Source: P52-10 sp041397365
GTDB taxonomy: Bacteria > Pseudomonadota > Alphaproteobacteria > Rhizobiales > Xanthobacteraceae
Length of the DNA: 64,000 bases
Reading direction: 5' to 3'
Assembly (NCBI GenBank): GCA_041397365.1
Contig: JAWKWT010000009.1
Coordinates: forward strand, 62,001-126,000
The notes under the pieces were generated by a model, which saw nothing but the letters and a program-made list of their open reading frames with translations, searched no databases and was not told the origin of the DNA. Of this stretch, positions 35,174-44,416 are shown piece by piece; the stretch's first letter is position 1, and each line of letters opens with the position of its first letter. The position numbers and the translations under genes were made by a program.

Positions 35174-35958
35174 TTGATCTCAAAGGAAAGACGGCCGTCG
35201 TCACCGGCTCGACCAGCGGCATCGGTCTTGCGATCGCGCGCAAGATGGCGGGCGCGGGCGCGAATGTGGTCATCAACGGATTCGGGGAGGCCGACGCGAT
35301 CGAGAAGGAGCGCACCGGCATCGAAAAGGAGTTCGGCGTGAAGGCCGTCCATTCGCCGGCCGACATGACGAAGCCCACTGAGATCGCCGGCATGATCGCG
35401 CTCGGAGAAAAGACCTTCGGCTCGGTCGACATCCTCGTCAACAATGCCGGCATCCAGTTCGTCTCTCCGATCGAGGATTTCCCGATCGAGAAATGGGACG
35501 CGATCATCGCCATCAACCTGTCGTCGGCCTTTCACGGCATCCGCGCCGCCGTCCCCGGCATGAAGAAGCGCAAATGGGGCCGCATCATCAACACCGCCTC
35601 GGCGCATTCGCTGGTCGCCTCGCCGTTCAAGGCCGCCTATGTGTCGGCCAAGCACGGCATCGCCGGCCTGACCAAGACCGTCGCGCTCGAAGTCGCGACC
35701 GACAGGATCACCTGCAACTGCATCTCGCCGGGCTATGTCTGGACGCCGCTGGTTGAGAAGCAGATCCCCGACACGATGAAGGCGCGCAACATGACCAAGG
35801 AACAGGTCATCAACGACGTGCTGTTGCAGGCGCAGCCGACCAAGGAATTCGTCACCGCCGATCAGGTGGCGGCGCTGGCCCTGTATCTGTGCGGCGACGA
35901 TGCGAGCCAGATCACCGGCGCGAACCTGTCGATGGATGGCGGCTGGACGGCGGCGTAA
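35170..35958 (+). CDS. bdhA: 3-hydroxybutyrate dehydrogenase (SDR family)
   Basis: NAD-dependent oxidation of (R)-3-hydroxybutyrate to acetoacetate in polyhydroxybutyrate turnover, 262 residues. Classical SDR: TGSTSGIG cofactor motif (residues 12-19), NNAG, serine in NTASAHS, and YVSAK with the catalytic Tyr and Lys; ISPGYVWTPLV after. The start ATG at 35170 overlaps the patatin stop (ATGA). Family blocks such as FGVKAVHSPADMTKP and KQIPDTMKARNM fit BdhA rather than a generic SDR. The patatin neighbour may act on PHB granules or lipids. Confidence 0.92.
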   Translation: MIDLKGKTAVVTGSTSGIGLAIARKMAGAGANVVINGFGEADAIEKERTGIEKEFGVKAVHSPADMTKPTEIAGMIALGEKTFGSVDILVNNAGIQFVSPIEDFPIEKWDAIIAINLSSAFHGIRAAVPGMKKRKWGRIINTASAHSLVASPFKAAYVSAKHGIAGLTKTVALEVATDRITCNCISPGYVWTPLVEKQIPDTMKARNMTKEQVINDVLLQAQPTKEFVTADQVAALALYLCGDDASQITGANLSMDGGWTAA

Positions 35959-35991
35959 AGCCCAGGAGTGCTGACGGCGGCGACCCCGCCG

Positions 35992-37360
35992 TCACCTGCT
36001 TTTGCCGAAAGCAAAGACGTGAAAGCCGAGCCGGCGGCGGGTGATGAGAAACAGGATGACGCTCTCCGCCACCAGCGCCACCGAGGTCGAGGCGGCCGCG
36101 CCGTAAAGACCGAATTTCGGCACCAGCAGCACGCAGAGGAAGAGGTTCAGCAGGAAGGCCAGAGCATAGGCCAGCGCGCAGACATTCTGGTGCCCCAGCA
36201 TGTTCAGAAGCCGCTCGACCGGGCCGATCGCCGAGCGCGCGATCAACCCGATCGCCAGCACGAACATCACTGGATAGCCGCTCATGAATTGCGGCCCGAA
36301 CAGCCACAGCAGCGGCTTGCCGATCAGCAATAGCCCGATCGCGGGCCGCGAGCGAGGGCCAGAACGTCCATTTGGTCGCGTGGGCGCGATATAGGCGGAG
36401 AGCGCTCGCGGTCGCCGGCGACGTGATATTCGGTAAGCGGTGCGCGGTGGTTGCCGACATCGCGTAATGGATGAACGACACCAACGCCAGCGTCTTGATG
36501 ACGGCGTGATAGATGCCGACCTCCTCGGAGGGACGGAAGTGCTGAAGCACGATCACGTCGACATAGGTGAGAAGCACGAAGAAGCCTTCCACCATCAGGA
36601 TCGGCAGCGAAATCTTCAGCCAGCGGGAAAAATCGTATGCGCGCGGGCCGGGCTCGACCACCTTTGCGAGCTTGCGGTTGAGGAAGATCATCTGGCCGAT
36701 CATGGCGATCCACACCGCGGCCGCGCTGAAATTCATCGCCTGCTCGGCGTTGACACGCGCGCCGAGCGCAACAGTGCCGGCAATGAAACCGATGAGGAGC
36801 GATTGCCGGACGATGAATTGCGGCGTCAGCGCAAGCCGCATCCAGTCATGCGAGCGGGCGATGCCGTCCTGCGTGTTCGCCAGCACGATGCCCGGCAGGA
36901 CGGCGCAGCCGATATAGAGCGGCGCAACCGCGCGCGGGTCCATCCATGGCGCAAGCAGGTGGACGACGCCAGCGAGCACGAACGCCGTTGCGACCGACAC
37001 GGTGAAGGTCAGCCAGCGGCTGCCGAACAGGAAGCCGCGCAGCAGGCTGTTCTGTTTCATGCCGCGATATTCGGGAATCAGTTTCTGCGCCGTCTGGGCG
37101 ATGCCGAAATCCATGATCGTTCCGAACAGCAGCACCCAGGTCCAGGCATAGACATAGACGCCGTATTCGGAGCTGCCCATCCAGCGCGCGAGCAGGATCT
37201 GCGAGACATAGGCCAGTGCCGCGCTGAGCACGCGGATGATGAAGATGATCGCCGCCAGGCGGTTCGTCACCCAGCCTTCGCTGGAATCCGCCAGCCGCGC
37301 ACGCACGCGCGCAAGCAGACCGTCGCGCGCGCCTGTCGTGCTGCCGTCCATCGAGGCCAT
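35992..37360 (-). pseudogene. Polysaccharide flippase (Wzx/MATE-like), frameshifted
   Basis: Oligosaccharide/lipid-linked sugar flippase with 12-14 membrane helices. The N-terminal 300 residues (start at 37360; ILLARWMGSSEYGVYVYAW, FGIAQTAQKLIPEYRG) are in one frame. Around 36338-36440 the frame changes several times (near 36435, 36405, 36385 and 36350), with TEYHVAGDRER and ATKWTFWPSLA readable in alternate frames. The C-terminal part IGKPLLWLFGPQFMSGYPVM to the stop at 35992 is again normal. The gene is isolated, convergent to bdhA. The shift cluster resembles those of the CAP and patatin genes. Confidence 0.78.
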
Positions 37361-37449
37361 CGTCCGAATTCCTGCCGCACCGTGCGGAAACGGACGAATA
37401 GCAACGATCCGTTAAGATTTGGTTGGGCGGCAGGAATCCGGCACGGAAC

Positions 37450-38949
37450 CTAATCCTCCGTCGCCTTGAACTTGCTCATGCCGCGCAGCACGAAGGGCAG
37501 CACCAGCGCGATCGCGGCGATCGCCAGCAGCGTCGCCGAGATCGGGCTCGTCACCAGCACGGTCGGATCGCCAAGGCTGATCGACATTGCCCGCCGCAAC
37601 TGGCTCTCCGCAATGGGCCCGAGAATCAGCCCCACCACCACCGGCGCGATCGGAAAATCGTAGCGCCGCATCAGGAAACCCATCAGGCCGAACACCGACA
37701 GCATCGTCAGTTCGACCACCGACGGTTTCGCCGCGATCGTGCCCATGGTCGCGAAGACAAGAATGCCCGCATAAAGCCAGGGCTGCGGGATCGTCAAAAG
37801 CCGCACCCACAGTCCGACCAGCGGCAGGTTCAGCACCAGCAGCATCGTGTTGGCGATGAACAGGCTGGCGATCAGCCCCCAGACCAGATCGGGCTTTTCC
37901 GCGAACAGCAGCGGTCCCGGATTGAGGCCGTATTGCTGGAAGCCCGCGAGCATCATCGCCGCCGTCGCCGAGGTCGGCAGGCCGAGCGTGAGCAGCGGCA
38001 CCAGCGTTCCGGCGGCGGAAGCGTTGTTGGCTGCTTCGGGTCCCGCGACGCCCTCGATCGCGCCCTTGCCGAATTCCTCCGGATGCTTGGTCAGCCGCTT
38101 CTCGGTCGAATAGGACAGGAAGGTCGGAATTTCCGCGCCGCCCGCCGGCAGCGCGCCGATCGGAAAACCGAAGCCGAAGCCGCGCAGCCAGGGCTTCCAC
38201 GAGCGCGCCCAGTCCTGCCGCGTCATCCACAGCGAGCCGCGCACCGCCTCGATCTTCTCCTCCGCCTGATGGCGGCGCGAGACGACGTAAAGCGCCTCGC
38301 CGATCGCGAACAGGCCGACCGCCAGCGTCGTCACCTCGACGCCGTCGAGCATTTCCGGCACGCCGAAGGACAGCCGCGGCTGCCCGGTCAGCTTGTCGAT
38401 GCCGACCAGCCCGAGCACGAGGCCGATGAACAGGCTGGTGAGCCCGCGCACCGGCGAATTGCCGAAGGTCGCGGACACGGTGACGAACGCCACGCACATC
38501 AGCGCGAAATAATCCTCCGGGCCGAACTGCACGGCGATGTCCACCAGCCACGGCGCGACGAAGGCAAGGCCGATGGTCGCCAGCGTGCCGGCGACGAAGG
38601 AACCGATCGCGGCGGTGGCGAGCGCCGGCCCGCCGCGCCCGGCCTTGGCCATCTTGTTGCCTTCGAGCGCGGTCGCCATCGAGGCGCTTTCGCCGGGCGT
38701 GTTGATGAGGATCGCCGTGGTCGAGCCGCCATACATGCCGCCGTAATAGATGCCGGCGAACATGATGAGCGAGCCGCCGGGATCGAGCTTGTAGGTGACC
38801 GGCAGCAGCAGCGCCACGGTGAGCGCCGGCCCGATGCCGGGCAACACGCCGACCGCGGTGCCGAGCAGCACGCCGATCAGCGCGAACAGCAGGTTCATCG
38901 GCTGGATGGCGACCGCCATGCCATTGGCGAGCGCGGCGAATGTATCCAT
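37450..38949 (-). CDS. tctA: Tripartite tricarboxylate transporter large permease TctA
   Basis: Twelve-helix permease of a TTT (Tct) carboxylate importer, 499 residues, full length. The family signatures VGVLPGIGPALTVALLLPVTY, GGMYGGSTTAILINTPGES and the second-half PALTLGLPTSATAAMML-type block are visible. It is the third gene of the tctC-tctB-tctA operon, 26 bases after tctB. The substrate cannot be read from the sequence; TTT systems take citrate, other tricarboxylates, terephthalate and more. The operon is co-directional with the DUF924 and pim genes upstream. Confidence 0.94.
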   Translation of the reverse strand: MDTFAALANGMAVAIQPMNLLFALIGVLLGTAVGVLPGIGPALTVALLLPVTYKLDPGGSLIMFAGIYYGGMYGGSTTAILINTPGESASMATALEGNKMAKAGRGGPALATAAIGSFVAGTLATIGLAFVAPWLVDIAVQFGPEDYFALMCVAFVTVSATFGNSPVRGLTSLFIGLVLGLVGIDKLTGQPRLSFGVPEMLDGVEVTTLAVGLFAIGEALYVVSRRHQAEEKIEAVRGSLWMTRQDWARSWKPWLRGFGFGFPIGALPAGGAEIPTFLSYSTEKRLTKHPEEFGKGAIEGVAGPEAANNASAAGTLVPLLTLGLPTSATAAMMLAGFQQYGLNPGPLLFAEKPDLVWGLIASLFIANTMLLVLNLPLVGLWVRLLTIPQPWLYAGILVFATMGTIAAKPSVVELTMLSVFGLMGFLMRRYDFPIAPVVVGLILGPIAESQLRRAMSISLGDPTVLVTSPISATLLAIAAIALVLPFVLRGMSKFKATED

Positions 38950-38975
38950 GACGAACCTCGATCGGCGGAATCAGA

Positions 38976-39461
38976 TCAAAGAAATTGTTCGAGCGGGCCC
39001 GCGGGCAGGCCGAGCGTGAGCAGCTTGTTGAAAACCAGATAGATGACGGTCGCGATGACGAAGCCGAGGATGAGATCGGTCAGGATCGCGCGGCGGCCGA
39101 AGGCGGTCGCCGTCGCCGCGAACAGGACCGTCATCGCCGGGATGAAGCCGCCGCCGAGGCCGATGATCGCGATCATCGCCGCGAGCCCGCCCAGCACCAG
39201 CAGCACCGGGCCGAACTGCATGTCCTCCGGCTCCGGCGTATCGCCGCGCAGCGCGTTGATGCCGTTGCCGATCGCCAGCACGATCAGGCCGACGGCGATG
39301 ATGATCGGCATCACCTGCGGCCCCATGCCATAGACGACATTGGCCTGAATGTTTCTTGCATCGACGATCAGCACCACCGCCAGCGCGATCAGCCCGAGCG
39401 CGATCACGATCCCGGCGCGATCGACGCCGGGACGTGGCCGCGTGGTGCCGTCGTCGCTCAT
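38976..39461 (-). CDS. tctB: Tripartite tricarboxylate transporter small permease TctB
   Basis: Four-helix small membrane subunit of the TTT transporter, 161 residues. The hydrophobic segments are at about 14-33, 47-64, 84-118 and 130-150. GMGPQVMPIIIAVGLIVLA corresponds to the usual G-x-GPxxxP block of TctB. The start ATG overlaps the tctC stop (ATGA), so the two are coupled. It assembles with TctA. Confidence 0.92.
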   Translation of the reverse strand: MSDDGTTRPRPGVDRAGIVIALGLIALAVVLIVDARNIQANVVYGMGPQVMPIIIAVGLIVLAIGNGINALRGDTPEPEDMQFGPVLLVLGGLAAMIAIIGLGGGFIPAMTVLFAATATAFGRRAILTDLILGFVIATVIYLVFNKLLTLGLPAGPLEQFL

Positions 39462-40429
39462 GACTTGACGAGGCCGATCGATTTCAGGACGGCGGTGATG
39501 CGCGTGGTCTCCGATTTCAGGAACGCCGCGAAGGCGTCGCCGCCGAGATAGGCGTCATCCCAGCCCTTCTGCTTCAGCACCTCCTGCCACGCAGGGGACT
39601 TGACCATCTGCTCGATCGCGTCCGCGAGCACCTTCTTCTGGTCGGCCGAGATGCCGGGTGCCGCCACCACCGAGCGCCAGTTGGTCAGCACCAGATCGAC
39701 GCCCTGCTCCTTGAAGGTCGGAATATCGATGCCTGCGCGCCGCTCCGGTGCGGTAATGCCGATCGCGCGCAGCTTGCCGGCCTTGATCTGGCCTTCGTAT
39801 TCGCTGTAGCCGGAAATCCCGGCCGTCACCTTGCCGCCGAGAATCGCCGCCAGCGACTCGCCGCCGCCGGAGAACGGCACGTAGTTCACCTTGGCCGCAT
39901 CCGCGCCGGCCGCGCCCGCGAACAGCGCCGCCATGATGTGATCGATGCCGCCCGCCGATCCGCCGGCGAACGTCACCTTGGCGATGTCGGCCTTCATCGC
40001 GGCGGCGAGGTCCTTCGCGTTCTTGATCGGCGACGCCGCCGGAACGACGATGACCTGGATTTCTTCCGTCAGGCGCGCGATCGGCGTCACCTGATCGAGC
40101 GTCACCGGCGATTTGTTCATGGCCAGCGCACCGACCATGACGAAGCCGTTGACCATCAACTGGCTGCCGTCGCCCTTCGCGCCGTTGACGAACTGGGCGA
40201 TGCCGACCGCGCCGCCGGCGCCGCCGACATTGGTGACCTGCACGCTTTTCGCGATACCGGCCGCGACCAGCGCCTGCTGCATCGAACGCGCGGTCTGGTC
40301 CCAGCCGCCGCCCGGATTCGCCGGTGCCATGATCTTCAGTTCCAGCGGCTGCTGCGCGATCGCCAATCCGCCAATGCCGGCCAGAAGCGCAAAGCCTGTC
40401 ACGGCAAGGAAATGTCTGCGGATCGTCAT
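39458..40429 (-). CDS. tctC: Tripartite tricarboxylate transporter substrate-binding protein TctC (Bug family)
   Basis: Periplasmic binding protein of the TTT importer, 323 residues. The ATG at 40429 gives a signal peptide (MTIRRHFLAVTGFALLAGIG, cleaved near AIAQQ); the frame extends upstream but overlaps the DUF924 gene. Bug-family blocks seen: IMAPANPGGGWDQTAR, VTNVGGAGGAVGIAQF, AGGSAGGIDHIMAALF, VPFSGGGESLAAILGGKVTAG and ITAPERRAGIDIPTFKEQG. It binds a carboxylate of unknown identity. It is the first gene of its operon. Confidence 0.94.
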   Translation of the reverse strand: MTIRRHFLAVTGFALLAGIGGLAIAQQPLELKIMAPANPGGGWDQTARSMQQALVAAGIAKSVQVTNVGGAGGAVGIAQFVNGAKGDGSQLMVNGFVMVGALAMNKSPVTLDQVTPIARLTEEIQVIVVPAASPIKNAKDLAAAMKADIAKVTFAGGSAGGIDHIMAALFAGAAGADAAKVNYVPFSGGGESLAAILGGKVTAGISGYSEYEGQIKAGKLRAIGITAPERRAGIDIPTFKEQGVDLVLTNWRSVVAAPGISADQKKVLADAIEQMVKSPAWQEVLKQKGWDDAYLGGDAFAAFLKSETTRITAVLKSIGLVKS

Positions 40430-40499
40430 GTCGCGTCCTCCAAAGGCTCGTTTCCCGCCGGGCGCGGCCTTGTGAGAAGCGCGGCGGATTGTCGCCATA

Positions 40500-41051
40500 T
40501 CAGCCGGAAAATCCGCCGGAGTCCAGAAAGGCTTGCTCCTCCGCCGTCGTATTCCGCCCCAGCACCGGATTGCGATGCGGGAAGCGGCCGAACCTGCGGA
40601 TGATGTCGGCGTGGATCTCGGCGTATTTCGTGTTGTTCTCGTTGCCGAGCGGCGCGAACAGCGCGACGCAGCGCTCCTGATCCACCAGTTCCTCCGAATG
40701 CATGAACGGCAGATAGAGGAACTGGCGCAGGTCTTCGTCCGTACGCGCATCGACGCCGCGCTCCAGCGCGCGCATGGCCACGTCCAGCGCCATCGCATCG
40801 GTGGAGAAGGCGCGAGGATCGTTGCGGAACATGTTGCGCGGAAACTGATCGAGCACGATCACAAGCGCCAGCGTGCCTTCGTCGCTCCGCTCCCAGTCCG
40901 CCAGCCGCCCCTCGGCCGCCTGCTGCCAAAGCCCCGCGAACTTCTCGCGGATGGCCGCATCGAAGGCGTCGTCCTTGGTCCACCAGCGCTCGGGCCCGGC
41001 GGCGCGCCAGAACGAGAGGACGTCGCCCGCTCCGGGCACTGGCGCCGTCAC
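40500..41051 (-). CDS. DUF924 family protein
   Basis: Cytoplasmic helical protein of 183 residues of unknown function. The family signature LDQFPRNMFRNDPRAFSTDAMAL is clear, as are VLSFWRAAGPERWW near the start and FLYLPFMHSEEL with NTKYAEIHADIIRRFGRFPHRN later. I choose the GTG at 41051, which places the conserved start about ten residues in; an ATG at 41084 gives 11 more residues and a 29-base overlap with the SDR gene. It may be the last gene of the pim-like operon. Confidence 0.88.
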   Translation of the reverse strand: MTAPVPGAGDVLSFWRAAGPERWWTKDDAFDAAIREKFAGLWQQAAEGRLADWERSDEGTLALVIVLDQFPRNMFRNDPRAFSTDAMALDVAMRALERGVDARTDEDLRQFLYLPFMHSEELVDQERCVALFAPLGNENNTKYAEIHADIIRRFGRFPHRNPVLGRNTTAEEQAFLDSGGFSG

Positions 41052-41055
41052 GCGA

Positions 41056-41826
41056 TCAAACCGCCGCCGTGGTGACGCCGCCATCGATGACGATGGTCTG
41101 CCCGGTCATGAAGGTCGAGGCGTCGGAGCCGAGGAAGGCGACCGCGCCTGCGATCTCATGCGGCTCGCCGATCCGCCGCAGCGGCGTCGTCGCGGTGCGG
41201 CGCGTCAGCATCTCCTGATCCTCCCACAGCGCCTTGGCGAAATCGGTCTTCACAAGGCCCGGCGCGATGCAGTTGATCCGCACCTTCTTAGGACCCCATT
41301 CGCCGGCGAGCGTTCGCGCCAGCGCGAAATCCGCCGCCTTCGACACGCCGTACATGCCGATGGTGGTCGAGCCGCGCAGGCCGCCGATCGAGGAGATGAT
41401 GATGACCGAGCCGCCGCCGCGCGCGGCCATTTCCGGCATCACCAGATTGCAGAGCCAGATGTTGCTCTTGACGTTCGAGCCCATGATCTTGTCGAAGGCG
41501 TCGTCAGTGAGCGACGCGATCGGGCCGTAATGCGGATTCACCGCCGCGTTGCAGACCAGGATGTCGATCTTGCCGTAATGCGCGTTCGCGTCCTTGATGA
41601 GGCGCTCGACCTCTTCCTTGCGGCCGATATTGCAGGGGATGACGTGCGCATCGCCGCCATTGTCGCGGATGCCCTTGGCTACCGCCTCGCAGGCGTCGGC
41701 CTTGCGGCTCGACACCACGACCTTCGCGCCGAGCTGCGCCAGCAATTCAGCGGTGGCCTTGCCGATACCACGGCTGGAGCCGGTGACGACGGCGACCTTG
41801 CCGGACAGATCGAATGGCGATTTCAT
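41056..41826 (-). CDS. SDR family oxidoreductase of the pim-like operon
   Basis: Short-chain dehydrogenase/reductase, 256 residues, probably NAD(P)-linked and acting on an acyl or hydroxyacyl intermediate. TGSSRGIGKATAE (cofactor), NAAVNPHYG (the NNAG position reads NAAV), serine in IISSIGGLRG, YGVSKAA (catalytic Tyr/Lys) and APGLVKTDFAK are present. I choose the ATG at 41826 because AGGAG lies 8 bases upstream; a start at 41847 would place that site inside the gene. It follows the acyl-CoA dehydrogenase genes by 98 bases. Confidence 0.88.
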   Translation of the reverse strand: MKSPFDLSGKVAVVTGSSRGIGKATAELLAQLGAKVVVSSRKADACEAVAKGIRDNGGDAHVIPCNIGRKEEVERLIKDANAHYGKIDILVCNAAVNPHYGPIASLTDDAFDKIMGSNVKSNIWLCNLVMPEMAARGGGSVIIISSIGGLRGSTTIGMYGVSKAADFALARTLAGEWGPKKVRINCIAPGLVKTDFAKALWEDQEMLTRRTATTPLRRIGEPHEIAGAVAFLGSDASTFMTGQTIVIDGGVTTAAV

Positions 41827-41924
41827 CGTCGCTTCTCCTGATTTCATGAGTGCGCCGCCATTGCGAGCGAAACGTTTGCTCCCCGCAATGACGGCGTTTC
41901 GTCAGCGCCTTTGAACAGGGCGCT

Positions 41925-43070
41925 TTACTTGAACAGACCGCCCTTTTCGGCGATCCGGCGCAGATGGTAATCGGCGTCGCCGAAGCTCGACTCGATCATG
42001 GTCAGCCGCTTGAAGTAATGGCCGATCTTGTACTCCTGCGTCATGCCGACGCCGCCATGCAACTGGATCGACTGCTGGCCGATATATTTCAGCGACCGGC
42101 CGACCTGCACCTTGGTCGCCGCGATCGCCGTCGCCCGCTCCGCAGCATCGTCGAAGCCCACCGCCATGGTGCCGTACATGGTGATGCCGCGCGCCTGCTC
42201 CAGCGCGACGAACATGTCGGAGCCGCGATGCTGGAGCGCCTGGAACTTGCCGATGTTCTGGCCGAATTGCTGGCGCGTCTTCAGATATTCGATCGTCGTC
42301 ATCAGCGACTCGTCCATCGCGCCGACAGCCTCCGAACACAGCGCCATGCGCGCCTCGTCGACGACGCGCTCGACCAGCGGCAGGCCGTTGCCGGGATCGC
42401 CGATCACCGCATCCGCGCCGACCTCGACCTGCTCGAAGGTGATGTTGGCCGCGCGAAGGCCGTCCTGCGTCGGAAAGCCCTTCGCCCGCACGCCCTTGGC
42501 GTTCGCCGGCACGAGGAACACGCCGACGCCGGAGCGGTCGCGCTGGCCGCCGCCGGTGCGCGCGGTTACGATCAGCATATCTGCCGAATCGCCATTGGAG
42601 ACGATGAACTTCTCGCCGCTGATGACCCAGCCGTCGCCATTCTTCTTGGCGGTGGTGCTGACATCGCCAAGATCGTAGCGCGAGTTCTTCTCAAGCTGCG
42701 CGAAGGCGAAGGTCTTGGAGCCGTCGATGATCGAGGGCACATGCGCCTGGCGCTGTGCCTCCGATCCGCCATGGCGCAGGAAGCCGCCACCGATCACCAC
42801 CGTCGCCAGATACGGCTCGACCACCAGCGACTTGCCCATCGCCTCCATCACGATCGAGGTCTCGATCGCGCCCGCGCCGAAGCCGCCATCGGCCTCCGCG
42901 AACGGCAGGCCCAGCAGGCCCTGCTCGGCGAACTTCTTCCAGGCGTCGTCGCTCCAACCTTTCTTCGAAGCGCTGTTCTTGTTGCGCTGCTCGAAATCGT
43001 AGGAGTCTTTCAGCAGGCCTTCCACGCTATCCTTGAGAAGCCGCTGCTCCTCCGACAAATCGAAATCCAT
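41925..43070 (-). CDS. pimD: Pimeloyl-CoA dehydrogenase small subunit-like acyl-CoA dehydrogenase
   Basis: FAD-dependent acyl-CoA dehydrogenase, 381 residues, acting in dicarboxyl-CoA beta-oxidation with the larger subunit encoded upstream. The start MDFDLSEEQRLLKDSVEGLL at 43070 is typical of PimD. Blocks: FAQLEKNSRYDLGDV, GDSADMLIVTART, GAMDESLMTTIEYLKTRQQFGQNIGKFQALQH and QLHGGVGMTQEYKIGHYFKRL. A clear catalytic base of the canonical FadE type is not obvious, as in subunits of heteromeric dehydrogenases. The pim assignment rests on gene order and similarity to R. palustris as I know it. Confidence 0.85.
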   Translation of the reverse strand: MDFDLSEEQRLLKDSVEGLLKDSYDFEQRNKNSASKKGWSDDAWKKFAEQGLLGLPFAEADGGFGAGAIETSIVMEAMGKSLVVEPYLATVVIGGGFLRHGGSEAQRQAHVPSIIDGSKTFAFAQLEKNSRYDLGDVSTTAKKNGDGWVISGEKFIVSNGDSADMLIVTARTGGGQRDRSGVGVFLVPANAKGVRAKGFPTQDGLRAANITFEQVEVGADAVIGDPGNGLPLVERVVDEARMALCSEAVGAMDESLMTTIEYLKTRQQFGQNIGKFQALQHRGSDMFVALEQARGITMYGTMAVGFDDAAERATAIAATKVQVGRSLKYIGQQSIQLHGGVGMTQEYKIGHYFKRLTMIESSFGDADYHLRRIAEKGGLFK

Positions 43071-43144
43071 GTCTTTTCCCTCAGCGTCGCTGCGCCGACA
43101 TTGCGGTCCACCGACCACAACCGCGCATAGTGTGTTGATTGGCC

Positions 43145-43194
43145 GTCATGCCCGCCGCGCACGCCGTCGTTCGAACGGCCATGGCGGGCATGAC
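43145..43194. repeat. Hairpin repeat GTCATGCCCGCC between pimC- and pimD-like genes
   Basis: 12-bp inverted repeat (43145-43156 with 43183-43194) around a smaller TTCGAA-centred palindrome. A related partial copy is at 3609. It occupies the 137-base gap inside the operon. Confidence 0.65.
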
Positions 43195-43207
43195 GAAGAA
43201 GAACCGC

Positions 43208-44404
43208 TCAGAGCCCCAGCACCGCCTTGGCGATGATGTTGCGCTGGATCTCGTTCGAACCACCGTAGATCGTCACCTTGCGGTAATTGAAATAGTTCGG
43301 AGCGATCATTGCGGTGGCGTCGTCGATCTCGTTCGAGCCGTCATTGTGGCCGTCATCGTAAGGCGCCGCGAACGGACCGATCACGTCCATCATCAGCTCG
43401 GTGGTGGCCTGCTGCAATTCCGAACCCTTGATCTTGAGGATCGAGGAAGCCGGATCGGGCTTGCCCTTCTCGCGATGCTTCTCGGCGGCGACGACGCGCA
43501 TCTGGTTCATTTCGAGCGCCTTCAGCTCGATCTCCACCGCCGTCAGCTTTTCCATGAAGCGCGGGTCCTCGATGATCGGCCGGCCGCCGCTCTCGACCTT
43601 GGCCGCCAGCGCGCGGATGCGACGCAGCCGCTCCTTCGATGCGCCGATGCGGGCGATGCCGGTGCGCTCGTTGCCAAGCAGGAATTTTCCGTAATCCCAG
43701 CCCTTGTTCTCCTCGCCGACGAGGTTCGCCACCGGCACCTCGACATTGTCGAAGAACACCTCGTTGACCTCATGGCCGCCGTCGATGGTGATGATCGGGC
43801 GCACGGTAATGCCGCGCGACTTCATGTCGACCAGAATGAACGAGATGCCGGACTGCCGGTTCTTCGCATTGGGGTCGGTGCGGCAGAGGCAGAAGATCCA
43901 GTCGGCATGCTGCGCCAGCGTGGTCCAGGTCTTCTGGCCGTTGATGACGTAGACGTCGCCCTTGCGCTCGGCCTTGGTCTTCAGCGAGGCGAGGTCGGAC
44001 CCCGCGCCCGGCTCCGAGAAGCCCTGACACCACCAGTCGTCCAGATTGGCGATACGCGGCAGATAATATTTCTTCTGCTCCTCGCTCGCGACATTGTAGA
44101 GCACCGGACCCAGCATGCTGACGTTGAACGCCAGCGGCTGCGGCGCGGGCGCGAGCTGCAATTCCTCATTGTAGATGTAGAGCTTCACGGCATCCCAGCC
44201 GGTGCCGCCCCACTCCTTCGGCCAATGCGGCACCGCCCAACCCTTCTTGTTGAGAATGCGCTGCCAGGTGACCATGTCCTCCTTGCTGAGGTGGCGGCCT
44301 TCCTGAAGCTTCCGCTTGGTCTCCGCCGGCACGGCTGTTGCGAAGAAGTCGCGGACCTCCTCGCGAAACGCCATTTCTTCCTTGCTGTAGCTGAGATCCA
44401 TCAC
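43208..44404 (-). CDS. pimC: Pimeloyl-CoA dehydrogenase large subunit-like acyl-CoA dehydrogenase
   Basis: Acyl-CoA dehydrogenase, 398 residues, which introduces the alpha-beta double bond into (di)acyl-CoA and passes electrons to ETF. The start MMDLSYSKEEMAFREEVRDFF matches the PimC type. Blocks: GWAVPHWPKEWGGTGW, WWCQGFSEPGAGSDLASLKT, NGQKTWTTLAQHADWIFCLCRT, and near the C-terminus VTIYGGSNEIQRNIIAKAVLGL, the FAD/acyl binding G-S-N-EI-RN motif. It follows the CoA ligase gene by 12 bases, so tightly linked. Confidence 0.9.
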   Translation of the reverse strand: MMDLSYSKEEMAFREEVRDFFATAVPAETKRKLQEGRHLSKEDMVTWQRILNKKGWAVPHWPKEWGGTGWDAVKLYIYNEELQLAPAPQPLAFNVSMLGPVLYNVASEEQKKYYLPRIANLDDWWCQGFSEPGAGSDLASLKTKAERKGDVYVINGQKTWTTLAQHADWIFCLCRTDPNAKNRQSGISFILVDMKSRGITVRPIITIDGGHEVNEVFFDNVEVPVANLVGEENKGWDYGKFLLGNERTGIARIGASKERLRRIRALAAKVESGGRPIIEDPRFMEKLTAVEIELKALEMNQMRVVAAEKHREKGKPDPASSILKIKGSELQQATTELMMDVIGPFAAPYDDGHNDGSNEIDDATAMIAPNYFNYRKVTIYGGSNEIQRNIIAKAVLGL

Positions 44405-44416
44405 TCTCTCCCTTGG

